Shown: in pieces, positions 1 through 7,167 of the stretch
Layout of the letters: each line of letters starts with the position of its first letter
Numbering within the stretch: the stretch's first letter is position 1
Assembly (NCBI GenBank): GCA_012797725.1
Contig: JAAZON010000394.1
Coordinates: 1 to 12,927, forward strand
Reading direction: 5' to 3'
Origin: SAR324 cluster bacterium
Lineage (GTDB): Bacteria; Bdellovibrionota; UBA2361; JAAZON01
DNA length: 12,927 nucleotides
The notes under the pieces: model-generated
What the model was told of the DNA's origin: nothing
Database searches by the model: none
What the model saw: the letters and a program-made list of their open reading frames with translations, nothing else
Translations under genes and position numbers: made by a program

Positions 1-81
1 GATTTGGGCACAAAAGTGAAGACTGCCGAAGTTCTATTCCATCATGAAGTAGTAAACCAAGATATTTGGAATAATTTCTAA
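1..81 (+). CDS. 3' end of an unidentified gene (partial)
   Basis: Frame 1 is open from the first base of the window and ends with TAA at 79-81, giving 26 residues that end in QDIWNNF. I do not recognise the family from so short a tail. Support that it is coding is indirect: a strong hairpin pair begins 13 bases after the stop, as expected for the end of a transcription unit, and the residue mix is ordinary. Frame 3 is also open until about base 47, so the assignment is not certain. It lies upstream of, and in the same direction as, the TadE-like gene, but about 280 bases and a probable terminator separate them, so they are probably not co-transcribed. Confidence 0.45.
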   Translation, partial: DLGTKVKTAEVLFHHEVVNQDIWNNF

Positions 82-94
82 GCATCACAAATCA

Positions 95-116
95 ATTTTC
101 TATAAGCATAGAAAAT
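95..116 (+). repeat. Perfect 9-bp hairpin after the partial gene
   Basis: ATTTTCTAT at 95-103 and ATAGAAAAT at 108-116 are exact reverse complements around a 4-base loop (AAGC). The stem is AT-rich and stands immediately before the stronger hairpin at 118-153. It may contribute to transcription termination on either strand, supplying the T-run for minus-strand termination at the neighbouring hairpin. Confidence 0.6.
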
Positions 117-117
117 C

Positions 118-153
118 AATCCCGTGCTTCTTGATAAGAAGGAGCGCGGGATT
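118..153 (+). terminator. Strong 15-bp hairpin, probable (bidirectional) terminator
   Basis: The arms 118-132 and 139-153 pair over 15 positions (13 Watson-Crick, 2 G-U) around a 6-base loop GATAAG, with GC-rich ends (AATCCCG against CGGGATT). It follows the stop at 79-81 by 37 bases. There is no clear T-run on the plus strand, where the next bases are AATACATAC. On the minus strand the stem is followed by GATTTTC, a better terminator tail. It could therefore end the left-hand gene by structure alone, or block antisense transcription. Confidence 0.55.
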
Positions 154-359
154 AATACATACAATTTCCATTCCTTTCAATGCCCCCCCCGAACATTTAT
201 TTGTTCGTTTCAGATCGATTTGGACCTTTTGAGTAATCATCGGCGGCAAAGTTCTCGAACTAGGCATTAAAAACAGTGTAAACCATAAAATCTGTGAGTC
301 TGTAGACAACTTTTTAAGAAAATCCACGAATACATGATGTCATTTAAGAGAAACATCTC
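154..359. other. Upstream region of the TadE-like gene
   Basis: No convincing gene lies here. It contains a run of eight C residues at 183-190 and a 6-bp hairpin, CGAACA (190-195) with TGTTCG (202-207), which uses the last C of the run. I see no convincing promoter. TAGACA around 303-308 resembles a -35 box, but no good -10 lies at normal spacing. Before the ATG at 360 there is only a weak purine-rich AAGAG, so the ribosome binding site is poor. Confidence 0.4.
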
Positions 360-2921
360 ATGTCTGACAAAACTAAAATAAATATTCATCATGCTGAAGC
401 TGCATTTGCCATACTTGAGCAAGCCTTTGCTTTAAGTGCCTTGCTTCTTTTAGTTGTTGCGGCCTTTGACATAAATAAATTCCTGCAAGCCTATCAAGCT
501 TTGCAAATTGGCGTCAACACCTCACTTAGAAAGTGCTATGTCACAGACGGTGGCTGTACAAGCCCGAAAGAACAAGAGCATGCACAACTGAGCAAAATCT
601 GGCAAAAGCCAATTAAAGGTTTTGAGCAGGACTACATGGCCAATGGTTTGTACCTGGAGCTTCCTAATCTCCGCTTCAATAATCCAAGTGCAAGAATTCT
701 TGACAGCTCTCAAAGCCATTATCGGCAGATGAAAGCCGATTTTTATCTTCTCAAATACACTGTAGCAGGTGACATATATTATGGTGAACAAAATACTGAG
801 CTTCCTTATTTAGACAATTTTGATTTTAGACAAGCAAACGAACTCAGAGGTGAGCACCTAAGACAATTAGATATAGCAAGGAATTGCCAAATCAAGGGCC
901 CAAATGGTCAAGCAAGCACTAGCCTTTCTGATATTGGAGCATCTACATCGAACTCAAGAGGAATTAGAATTGGTAGTTTGACGTGCAGAGTCCCTTCCCC
1001 CTTTAATTCCTCCAATGCATCATGGAAAGCTCTGATTGAGAGTTGCAATACAAATTTTGCTAACTTTGCGACGTGCGAGAGAAATTGGAAGGCTGGTACC
1101 CGTATCGCCCTCGATGTACAAGGTGAGTCTCATAGTGCTGGCCCAAGCGGCAAAGTTGGATTGAGCATTACACAAAATGGCAATAACAACCTTAAAGGCG
1201 ACAGGCAAGATACCGACTGTAAGTCAGCAACGTGTACACTTGGTGGACGAGTTTTTAGTGGTACTGGAACATTTAATTTTGTTCCTAGAGGCCTTCCCAT
1301 AGGACATCTTTCCTCCAATTTGACATGTCCCAATTGTCCCTATGCCGAAGAATTTCAGAATCATCAGTATATATGGGTGAATTATGACAGAAATTTTGAG
1401 TTGTCTTTTGAGCTAAAACGCCTCGATGGACATAATAATGAAAACGTAAATTGGAATTTAACAGATCTCCGTATTTACTATATAGATTATAAGCCAAATA
1501 AAAACGAGATCCTTTGTCTTGAGAAAGCCAGAAAGTCATCTTTAGCTTCGGGTAAATTGAGCTGTTCATACTTATTTCCAGAAAAACCTACAGCGGAAAA
1601 TCTTAAGGTTTACAATCTTCGTGCGTTAGACACTAACCCGTCTGAGCGAATACAAAGCGCTCCAAGCCGCTGTCTTGATCCAAAACTTCCGACTCATGAC
1701 GGCTATGGTAATAGCATCTCAAATACAGAGTTGCGAAGAAATGAGTTGAAAAGAGAGCAAAGCCTTGCTTTTTGTGCCTCAATTGGTGAGACAAAGAACT
1801 GTCTTAGCGACTATGAAATTACCATCGAACAAAGCTACCATGGCTGTGGTACCTATACAGATTCCCCTAATGAGTGTCCATTTAACTACGGCATTTATCC
1901 AAGTAGTCAGGAGCAGTGGGATCAAAAACGTGGTCAGTTTTTCATAATAGACTCATCCGAGGCACTTTCTATTTGCCCTCCCTTTAGATCGAAGGAGCTT
2001 GATCCAGATATTCCTGCCATCTCTACAACATGGTACGAAGATGAGCTTCAACTTCCTGCGATTCCCAAGAAATATGAAGCAGTCGACTGTCACGAAATTG
2101 CAAATTTACAGAGCCTTGAAATACCTCCTCCTTACGACCAATACAAGAACTTCATACCGGGCCCAGCAAGCATAGACGGCAAAACGCGAATCGGGCTTGG
2201 TCAACAAGTCGATCCTAGAATTGTCAAAGAACAAGATGACAGATACTCATGCAAAGAGGTTTCATTGGGACGCGATTCTTTCAAAATATCTAATGAGAGA
2301 GATCTGGGCTGCAAATGGAATGACAAGAATAATTCAGCACTCCTTGAACTTATGCTTTCGAAGGCTGGGTTCCCTCAATCTTACTATTTAGAGCCTCTTG
2401 ATAAAACGAGGAGCGCAAAGCAAATAGGCGAATACTTCTACAAGACTCCTTACGAATTGGACGCGTGTACAGATTATGAGGTTAGCGATGACCCAAAATA
2501 TTTCGATGAACGCATATATTTAGGCTTATTTGCTTCTGGCTCATATCCTCCCTCGTGCACACCAATGGATCCCAAGCATCCCGAGCATTCTCGAACAACA
2601 AAGCCAAGCGATTGGTGCTTAAGCCAGGTTACAGGGAATATCGCCCAGGGAGGTGGAGGGCTTGAGGCAATTAATAGTGCATCAACTCGTGCTACAGCGT
2701 TAGAGGCCATTAGAAGGTTCTTTCCTGCAGCCAGAACTTCTTGCGAAGCAGGAAGCCCCTATTGTGTAGATCTCAAAACTCCAAGTCCTGAAATTGTTGA
2801 TGGGAAGACAGTTTTTGAAGCAAGTGCAAAGATGACAATCCCTATGAACTTACTGTTTGGAAGAGACATTCCCATTGAAATTAGCGATAGAAGAACTTGG
2901 GAAGGTGAATTCGCAAGATAG
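360..2921 (+). CDS. Large cysteine-rich TadE/TadG-like envelope protein
   Basis: This is an 853-residue protein with one predicted membrane helix near the N terminus (about residues 16-36). An acidic residue precedes the helix (E20), an Asp follows it (D37), and then comes a QALQ-type segment (46-49). This is the layout of TadE/TadG-like minor pilin or pilus-assembly proteins. The last 40 residues (MTIPMNLLFGRDIPIEISD) resemble the C-terminal beta segment of TadE proteins. The roughly 700 residues between are not recognised. All 26 cysteines lie after the helix; an even number on the outer side suggests disulfide bonding in the periplasm or at the surface. No von Willebrand A motif (DxSxS) is evident, unlike classical TadG. 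TadE proteins are usually 130-200 residues, so this would be a giant member. It stands alone on its strand, with no other tad genes in the window. The TadE link is inferred from the two ends only and the function is unknown. Confidence 0.8.
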   Translation: MSDKTKINIHHAEAAFAILEQAFALSALLLLVVAAFDINKFLQAYQALQIGVNTSLRKCYVTDGGCTSPKEQEHAQLSKIWQKPIKGFEQDYMANGLYLELPNLRFNNPSARILDSSQSHYRQMKADFYLLKYTVAGDIYYGEQNTELPYLDNFDFRQANELRGEHLRQLDIARNCQIKGPNGQASTSLSDIGASTSNSRGIRIGSLTCRVPSPFNSSNASWKALIESCNTNFANFATCERNWKAGTRIALDVQGESHSAGPSGKVGLSITQNGNNNLKGDRQDTDCKSATCTLGGRVFSGTGTFNFVPRGLPIGHLSSNLTCPNCPYAEEFQNHQYIWVNYDRNFELSFELKRLDGHNNENVNWNLTDLRIYYIDYKPNKNEILCLEKARKSSLASGKLSCSYLFPEKPTAENLKVYNLRALDTNPSERIQSAPSRCLDPKLPTHDGYGNSISNTELRRNELKREQSLAFCASIGETKNCLSDYEITIEQSYHGCGTYTDSPNECPFNYGIYPSSQEQWDQKRGQFFIIDSSEALSICPPFRSKELDPDIPAISTTWYEDELQLPAIPKKYEAVDCHEIANLQSLEIPPPYDQYKNFIPGPASIDGKTRIGLGQQVDPRIVKEQDDRYSCKEVSLGRDSFKISNERDLGCKWNDKNNSALLELMLSKAGFPQSYYLEPLDKTRSAKQIGEYFYKTPYELDACTDYEVSDDPKYFDERIYLGLFASGSYPPSCTPMDPKHPEHSRTTKPSDWCLSQVTGNIAQGGGGLEAINSASTRATALEAIRRFFPAARTSCEAGSPYCVDLKTPSPEIVDGKTVFEASAKMTIPMNLLFGRDIPIEISDRRTWEGEFAR

Positions 2922-2977
2922 AGCAATCCTCTTAGGAAATGGAGCAAATAACATTGGATATACATGAGAGGATTGCT
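2922..2977. repeat. Perfect 11-bp inverted repeat after the TadE-like gene
   Basis: AGCAATCCTCT (2922-2932) begins at the base after the stop codon, and its exact reverse complement AGAGGATTGCT lies at 2967-2977. Two more bases can pair inward (one G-U). The loop is about 30 bases and no T-run follows. It could act as a 3' stem protecting the transcript or as a weak terminator, or be the footprint of a small element. The sequence alone does not decide. Confidence 0.55.
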
Positions 2978-2978
2978 G

Positions 2979-3197
2979 TTAGATTGTAATTTCCCAACGA
3001 AACAAACCGAATAGTTGATCCGAAATGATTATGGGGATTGTCTGAAAAAGAGCCTTCCTTCTTTTCTCCACGGAGTTAGAGTTATCAATAGGGATCAAGC
3101 CGTTACGAAGCCCTAATGAAACTAATTGTCTGATGTCGATAACTATTGTAGTACAGGACTCAATTTAAAATTTCTAAAAAGACGCAATAAGTTTCAT
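2979..3197 (-). pseudogene. Possible decayed reading frame (weak)
   Basis: Reading the minus strand from an ATG at 3197, six codons follow and then TAG and TAA within four codons. The same frame is then open for 61 codons to TAA at 2979-2981. The open part has normal-looking residue content (it includes NGLIPIDNSNSVEKRRK) but no standard start codon at its head. This pattern fits a gene that has lost its start to point mutations, but a 60-codon open run is also common by chance. I recognise no family. Confidence 0.15.
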
Positions 3198-3231
3198 CCT
3201 TAGCTTTTGACTGGTACGAGGTCTTTGCCTA

Positions 3232-3261
3232 TTAGGAAAGAAAGTGGCTCGGGGTGCTCAT
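3232..3261 (-). CDS. 9-codon ORF with strong Shine-Dalgarno (tentative)
   Basis: On the minus strand an AAGGAGG (3272-3266) stands four bases before ATG (3261-3259), which opens a frame MSTPSHFLS closed by tandem stops TAA TAG. The ribosome binding site is better than that of any gene in the heme operon upstream. The segment PSH is encoded by a 12-base stretch also present, in the same frame, near the end of hemH (3435-3446). It may be a leader-like peptide or a remnant of a longer gene; it may also be chance. No function can be assigned. Confidence 0.25.
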   Translation of the reverse strand: MSTPSHFLS

Positions 3262-3288
3262 GTTTCCTCCTTCGCCCTAGCCAAGGCC

Positions 3289-3322
3289 AAGTACTACGGA
3301 AAACAAGTGTGTTTTGGTACTT
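3289..3322. repeat. Two-tier hairpin downstream of hemH
   Basis: The outer arms AAGTAC (3289-3294) and GTACTT (3317-3322) are exact reverse complements. The inner arms AAAACA (3300-3305) and TGTTTT (3310-3315) are too, around a 4-base loop AGTG, with an asymmetric internal loop of 5 and 1 bases. It lies about 90 bases past the hemH stop. It could be a transcript-end structure for the heme operon, but no T-run follows on either strand. Confidence 0.5.
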
Positions 3323-3411
3323 CAGCGCTATTAGTATTTGTGATTAACATAAAGGCAAGTGTTGTGTGAAGCGCAAAGCACGCCTCAGTACCGCGCCCAA
3401 AGGCGGAGGAT

Positions 3412-4443
3412 TTAATCACTCATTCTACCATCTGAGTGGCTCGGGGAACTAACGAGTGAGATATGCGGCGTCCGAGCAATTATTAGTTCTTTCATTCCCT
3501 GAATCCAACATTCTTGAGCATTGAGGCAGGGGATAAAATTAAAGGATTTGCCCCCTTTGCTCAAGAAATCATTCTTCATCTCTATTGCAACTTCACTTAA
3601 AGTCTCCAGACAATCTGCGAGAAAGCCTGGGCATGCAACGGCCACTTGTTTGACGCCCTCCTTTGCCAAAGCCTTCAGCGTTTGACTTGTGCAAGGCTCA
3701 AGCCATTTCTTTCTTCCAAAACGTGATTGATAACAGTGAAGTATCTTCCTTTGTTCAAGTTTAAGGAGTGGTTTAAGTTTCGCAGTAGTTGCCTTACACA
3801 TATCATGATAAGGATCGCCTGCCTCGATGAACTTAAGCGGCAATCCATGATATGACAATATCAATCTCTCTGCCTTCCCGTCGCTTGCTTCAAGGGCTTC
3901 ATTGATAGACTGGGACAGCGCCTTGATATAATGATCATTCTCGTAATATGGGGGAAGCACTGTTAGGGCTGGTATAAAATCTAGTTTAAGCAACGCTTTA
4001 AATACCGCTTCATAAGCTGACGCGCTAGTGCCATTGCTGTACTGAGGATACATTGGGAAAAGTATAATGCTCTCGCAGCCATCTTCACTCAGCTTTCTCA
4101 GTGATGTCCCAAGAGAAGGATTCCCATAGCGCATTCCAAAATCCACAACAAAATTATCCCCAAGGGCTTCTTGAAGGCTTTCTGCTTGTTTCCTTGTGAT
4201 TGCACAAAGCGGAGAGCCTTCATCAGTCCAAATCTCCTTATAAAGTCTCGCGGAGCGTCTCGAACGTAAAGGAAGGATAATGCCGTTTAATAAGAACCAC
4301 CATAAAAGCCCACTTTGCCCAACCACTCTGGAGTCTGAGAGAAATTCTTTGAGATAGCGCCTTAGTGCGGAAGGCGTAGGCTCATCAGGAGTGCCAAGTT
4401 GAGCAATCAAAACTCCTATTTTTTGAGAGAATGTTTTGATCAT
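3412..4443 (-). CDS. hemH: Ferrochelatase (protoporphyrin IX iron insertion)
   Basis: HemH inserts ferrous iron into protoporphyrin IX to make protoheme, the last step of the pathway, usually at the inner face of the cytoplasmic membrane. At 343 residues it is slightly longer than typical bacterial forms (about 310-330). Visible family marks are the N-terminal core VLIAQLGTPD (11-20), the RRYLKEFLSD segment (28-37), LFPMYPQYSNGTSAS (128-142), the metal-site histidine H199 in LSYHGLP, YQSRFGRKKWLEP (238-250), and the acidic residue E280 in ADCLETL. The last 20 or so residues are a Ser/His-rich tail beyond the conserved fold. It is the last gene of the heme operon, 18 bases after hemY. The ATG at 4443 has no Shine-Dalgarno and lies inside an inverted repeat (4438-4461), so translation probably depends on ribosomes leaving hemY. 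Confidence 0.97.
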   Translation of the reverse strand: MIKTFSQKIGVLIAQLGTPDEPTPSALRRYLKEFLSDSRVVGQSGLLWWFLLNGIILPLRSRRSARLYKEIWTDEGSPLCAITRKQAESLQEALGDNFVVDFGMRYGNPSLGTSLRKLSEDGCESIILFPMYPQYSNGTSASAYEAVFKALLKLDFIPALTVLPPYYENDHYIKALSQSINEALEASDGKAERLILSYHGLPLKFIEAGDPYHDMCKATTAKLKPLLKLEQRKILHCYQSRFGRKKWLEPCTSQTLKALAKEGVKQVAVACPGFLADCLETLSEVAIEMKNDFLSKGGKSFNFIPCLNAQECWIQGMKELIIARTPHISLVSSPSHSDGRMSD

Positions 4444-4461
4444 TTAGCAACCGATATGATC
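4438..4461 (-). promoter_or_regulatory. Inverted repeat enclosing the hemH start codon
   Basis: On the minus strand GATCAT (4461-4456) follows directly after the hemY stop TAA. Its reverse complement ATGATC (4443-4438) is the hemH start codon plus most of codon 2, with a 12-base loop. In the mRNA this can pair the AUG. A ribosome terminating on hemY would cover the left arm and free the start, which suits a gene lacking a Shine-Dalgarno. The coupling role is inferred. Confidence 0.4.
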
Positions 4462-5793
4462 TTAAACATTTTTTTCAATTGCCGTGGCAGCTTTCATAGC
4501 AACACTCACTCTATCGGCTATTCCCGGAAGACCAAGATCCGTTCCGATGAAATGCAGCCCACTATAATTCCTTTCTGCCTGCTTCAGCAAATCGTTAAGT
4601 TTGTAATGTCCTAAAGGATAAATAGGAATTGCTGCCTCCCAACGCTTAATATTAAGCACTTTTGTATCAGAATATCCAAGGGTCTCCTTTAGCTCACGAT
4701 TGATAATAGTAATAATTTCTGGATCGCCGTATGACATGACTCCCCGGCCCTCACTGCCACCAAGCATAATAGTTAAAAGGTTGGTTCCTTTTGGCGCAAC
4801 ATGAGGAAAGAGTTGGGAGTTAAACATAACACCCATTAGGTTGCGGTTAATTTCAGTAGGATAGAGTATTCCGAAACTCTTTGGAAGCGGTGCGTACCCA
4901 TTCTCAATGGCCAAATGCACCACAGTTAAAGGAATGTAACGCATAGTGTCTAGTTCACTGGATTCTCGAGGAAGTAATTCTCTTAAATAGGCTGAACTTT
5001 GAGGGCCAGAACTTGCAACAAAAACTCTTCGAGTTTCAACCTTCTCGCCGCTTCCAAGACTAAGTATAAAAAAATTACCCATTTTTTCGACATTAAGCAC
5101 TGCATCAAATTTTAGTGCATTTTCTTTTTCACAAAAATCAGCAAGACAACTTGTTAAACTCGCTATACCACCCTTGAGTGTAAAAACTCTCGGCCGTCCA
5201 TTCTCTTTTCTTCGTTCCTTCAAGTAAGCAATCAACTTTTGCTTGGCTTTTCCTGCATTCCAAAACCCGGGGAATACGCTTCGAGCACTTAACTCCTTGA
5301 TAGATGCGCCATACACTCCTTTCATTGCAGGAGCAAGTAGTGAGCTTGTTGCTTTTTTGCCAAGCACAGGGAGCAAATATTCTTCGACTGTGCAGTCGTC
5401 TTCATCTGAACTAGGCGAGCTCCCAGTAGATACAGTTTTTAGAATCTTCCATTTGAATTCACGTTCGATCAATTTGCTCTTATAGAACTGGATTGGTCCT
5501 TTTGGGACAACGTGAGGAGCGTTTTCATACCACACATGTTGCTCATAACGCCCAATTACTGGTTTAAGCACTGAGGAAGCCAAACCCAGCTCTTCTATTA
5601 ATTTGAGAAGAACGGGCTTCTCCAAAAAAACATTTGGACCACATTCCAGCAAAAAGCCGTTTTTTCCCACACTTTGGATTAGCCCACCCGCTCTATTGCT
5701 TTCAAATACCAGTGTTGAGAATCCTCGTTTAAGTAATCTATAAGCACAGCTTAATCCGCTAATTCCCCCACCTATTACAATAGCATCGAACAT
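4462..5793 (-). CDS. hemY: Protoporphyrinogen oxidase, HemY type (FAD-dependent)
   Basis: This enzyme oxidises protoporphyrinogen IX to protoporphyrin IX using FAD and, in this family, molecular oxygen; it is often labelled hemG. The 443 residues match the usual 430-480. The N terminus has the dinucleotide-binding fold VIGGGISGLSCAYRL (6-20) with G8, G10 and G13, followed by the FAD-ribose acid E31 and the AGGL segment (35-38). The C-terminal FAD-contact segment FIGTDLGLPGIADRV (415-429) is of PPOX type. LAPAMKGVYGAS (153-164) is also typical of the family. It lies between hemN (30-base gap) and hemH (18-base gap) in the same operon, consistent with its step. No membrane helix is evident; family members are usually peripheral. 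The Shine-Dalgarno is weak (GA-rich AAGAAAG just before the ATG). Confidence 0.95.
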   Translation of the reverse strand: MFDAIVIGGGISGLSCAYRLLKRGFSTLVFESNRAGGLIQSVGKNGFLLECGPNVFLEKPVLLKLIEELGLASSVLKPVIGRYEQHVWYENAPHVVPKGPIQFYKSKLIEREFKWKILKTVSTGSSPSSDEDDCTVEEYLLPVLGKKATSSLLAPAMKGVYGASIKELSARSVFPGFWNAGKAKQKLIAYLKERRKENGRPRVFTLKGGIASLTSCLADFCEKENALKFDAVLNVEKMGNFFILSLGSGEKVETRRVFVASSGPQSSAYLRELLPRESSELDTMRYIPLTVVHLAIENGYAPLPKSFGILYPTEINRNLMGVMFNSQLFPHVAPKGTNLLTIMLGGSEGRGVMSYGDPEIITIINRELKETLGYSDTKVLNIKRWEAAIPIYPLGHYKLNDLLKQAERNYSGLHFIGTDLGLPGIADRVSVAMKAATAIEKNV

Positions 5794-5823
5794 ACTTTCT
5801 TTTCTCAGACTAAATTCAACTTC

Positions 5824-7167
5824 CTAAAGCGATTGAGAGAAGACCCTTGTCTCAGGAGCCTTTCTCCGTAGTCGTTCATCAAAGAACATGCAAGCATTCC
5901 TTAAGAAAGGACGCCCTATTTCTGTTAGGTATAATTTTCTATTCTCGATCCTCAACAACCCATCCGTAAGCAGAGAGGAAAGAAAATGCTTGGCGTCCTC
6001 TTCTTGTTCTTCGCTTTCCAGCTCCACTTCAAAACATGTCATTAAAGACAAGATCTGTTTATACCTTGCCTTGTCTTCGTCATTCATCATATGACCCCGT
6101 GTCGTAGCAAAACGGCCAGACATTACAGCTTTCTGATAGGCATCTAAGTCTTTTGTATTCTGATGATAACAGCCAATGCTTTGAGAAATTGCACTTAGGC
6201 CAATAGCAATGATGAGCTCACTTCTAAAATCAGTATACCCCATAAAGTTGCGGTGCAGAGTCTTAGTAGCCGAAGCTCTCGCGAGACTATCATCAGGCAA
6301 AGCAAAATGATCCATACCTATTTCAACATATCCTGCTTCAAGAAAAGCCCTTCTGCAAACTTCATATAAGGCTCTTTTTTCTCTCCCTTTTGGAGCCGTT
6401 TTCGCCAATTCATTGTGAGCAGGCTTAATCCACGGAACTAGTGCAAGGCTATAGAGCGCTATTCTATCGGCTTTAAGTTCTATTGCTGTATCTGCCGAAC
6501 ATTTGATATTTTGCTGTGTCTGACCTGGCAAACCATAAATCAAATCAAAATTTATGGACTTAAAGCCAAGAGCTCTAGCCTCATAGACCAAAGCTTCCGT
6601 TACATGTCTTGGTTGACTTCGATTTATTTCTCTTTGCACTTCTGGATTGAAATCCTGAACTCCGATGCTTAATCTATCGAATCCATAGCTTCTCAAAGCT
6701 CTTAATTGTTCAATTTTCGCAAAGACTGGATTAATTTCAATAGATGCATCAATACAATCCAGATCAATGTCAAGTTTTTCATAATATGGCGATAATATTC
6801 TCTGCAAATTATCAGAACTAAAAAAAGTAGGAGTTCCGCCACCAATGTGAATCTGCCTTAATGGCTTGTTTTTAAGCTCTGGCGCTCTATCAAGGTAGAG
6901 CAAAAACTCGCTTTGAATTGCTCTGACATAAGATGCCTCAACATTATGATCATGACAAATTATCGTGTTACAGGCGCAGAAAGAGCAGGCACTTTCACAG
7001 AAAGGGAGATGCAGATAGGCAGACCATGCCAGTGACGTATTTTCTAGAGCCTTCTCAATGTCCCCTATCCACTCTTTTTCGCTTGGCGCATTCTCCCAAT
7101 ATGGCACTGTTGGATAACTCGTATAACGAGGTGCTGCAACATCATATTTCTCAAACAAATCACTCAT
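5824..7167 (-). CDS. hemN: Oxygen-independent coproporphyrinogen III oxidase (radical SAM)
   Basis: HemN decarboxylates two propionates of coproporphyrinogen III to give protoporphyrinogen IX without oxygen, using S-adenosylmethionine and a [4Fe-4S] cluster. The 447 residues are close to the E. coli enzyme (457). The N terminus has the HemN signature PRYTSYPT (13-20). The cluster cysteines are C57, C61 and C64 in CxxxCxxC, followed by C66, the fourth cysteine typical of true HemN rather than HemW. The SAM-binding GGGTPT is at 109-114. The rest fits the radical SAM barrel (FDLIYGLPGQT near 208-218) and the HemN C-terminal domain. Its ATG overlaps the hemE stop by four bases (ATGA), indicating coupled translation. 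It is the only coproporphyrinogen oxidase seen; no hemF is present in the window. Confidence 0.97.
   Translation of the reverse strand: MSDLFEKYDVAAPRYTSYPTVPYWENAPSEKEWIGDIEKALENTSLAWSAYLHLPFCESACSFCACNTIICHDHNVEASYVRAIQSEFLLYLDRAPELKNKPLRQIHIGGGTPTFFSSDNLQRILSPYYEKLDIDLDCIDASIEINPVFAKIEQLRALRSYGFDRLSIGVQDFNPEVQREINRSQPRHVTEALVYEARALGFKSINFDLIYGLPGQTQQNIKCSADTAIELKADRIALYSLALVPWIKPAHNELAKTAPKGREKRALYEVCRRAFLEAGYVEIGMDHFALPDDSLARASATKTLHRNFMGYTDFRSELIIAIGLSAISQSIGCYHQNTKDLDAYQKAVMSGRFATTRGHMMNDEDKARYKQILSLMTCFEVELESEEQEEDAKHFLSSLLTDGLLRIENRKLYLTEIGRPFLRNACMFFDERLRRKAPETRVFSQSL

Larger units (their letters stand above)
2978..3411. other. Structured spacer between the TadE-like gene and hemH
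   Basis: No recognised gene lies in this spacer where the two transcription units converge. On the minus strand (downstream of hemH) it holds, in order, a composite hairpin at 3289-3322, a 9-codon ORF with a strong Shine-Dalgarno at 3232-3261, and a frame with two early stops that is otherwise open from 3164 to 2979. A plus-strand open frame of 41 codons (GTG 3244 to TGA 3369) is also present. I see no canonical hairpin-plus-T-run terminator for hemH; the GC-rich bases 3388-3406 form only a 4-bp stem. Confidence 0.5.

Noticed and set aside
100..327. 75-codon minus-strand ORF upstream of the TadE-like gene
   Set aside because: It runs through both terminator-like hairpins and the C8 tract, has no recognisable family features or clear ribosome binding site, and is of a length common by chance.
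3244..3369. 41-codon plus-strand ORF from GTG with an A/G-rich stretch upstream
   Set aside because: It overlaps the hairpin and mini-ORF on the other strand, resembles no family I know, and its length is not significant. Only a protein search or conservation would revive it.
3388..3406. GC-rich stretch after hemH as an intrinsic terminator
   Set aside because: Only a 4-bp stem (CGCC/GGCG) forms and no T-run follows on the minus strand.
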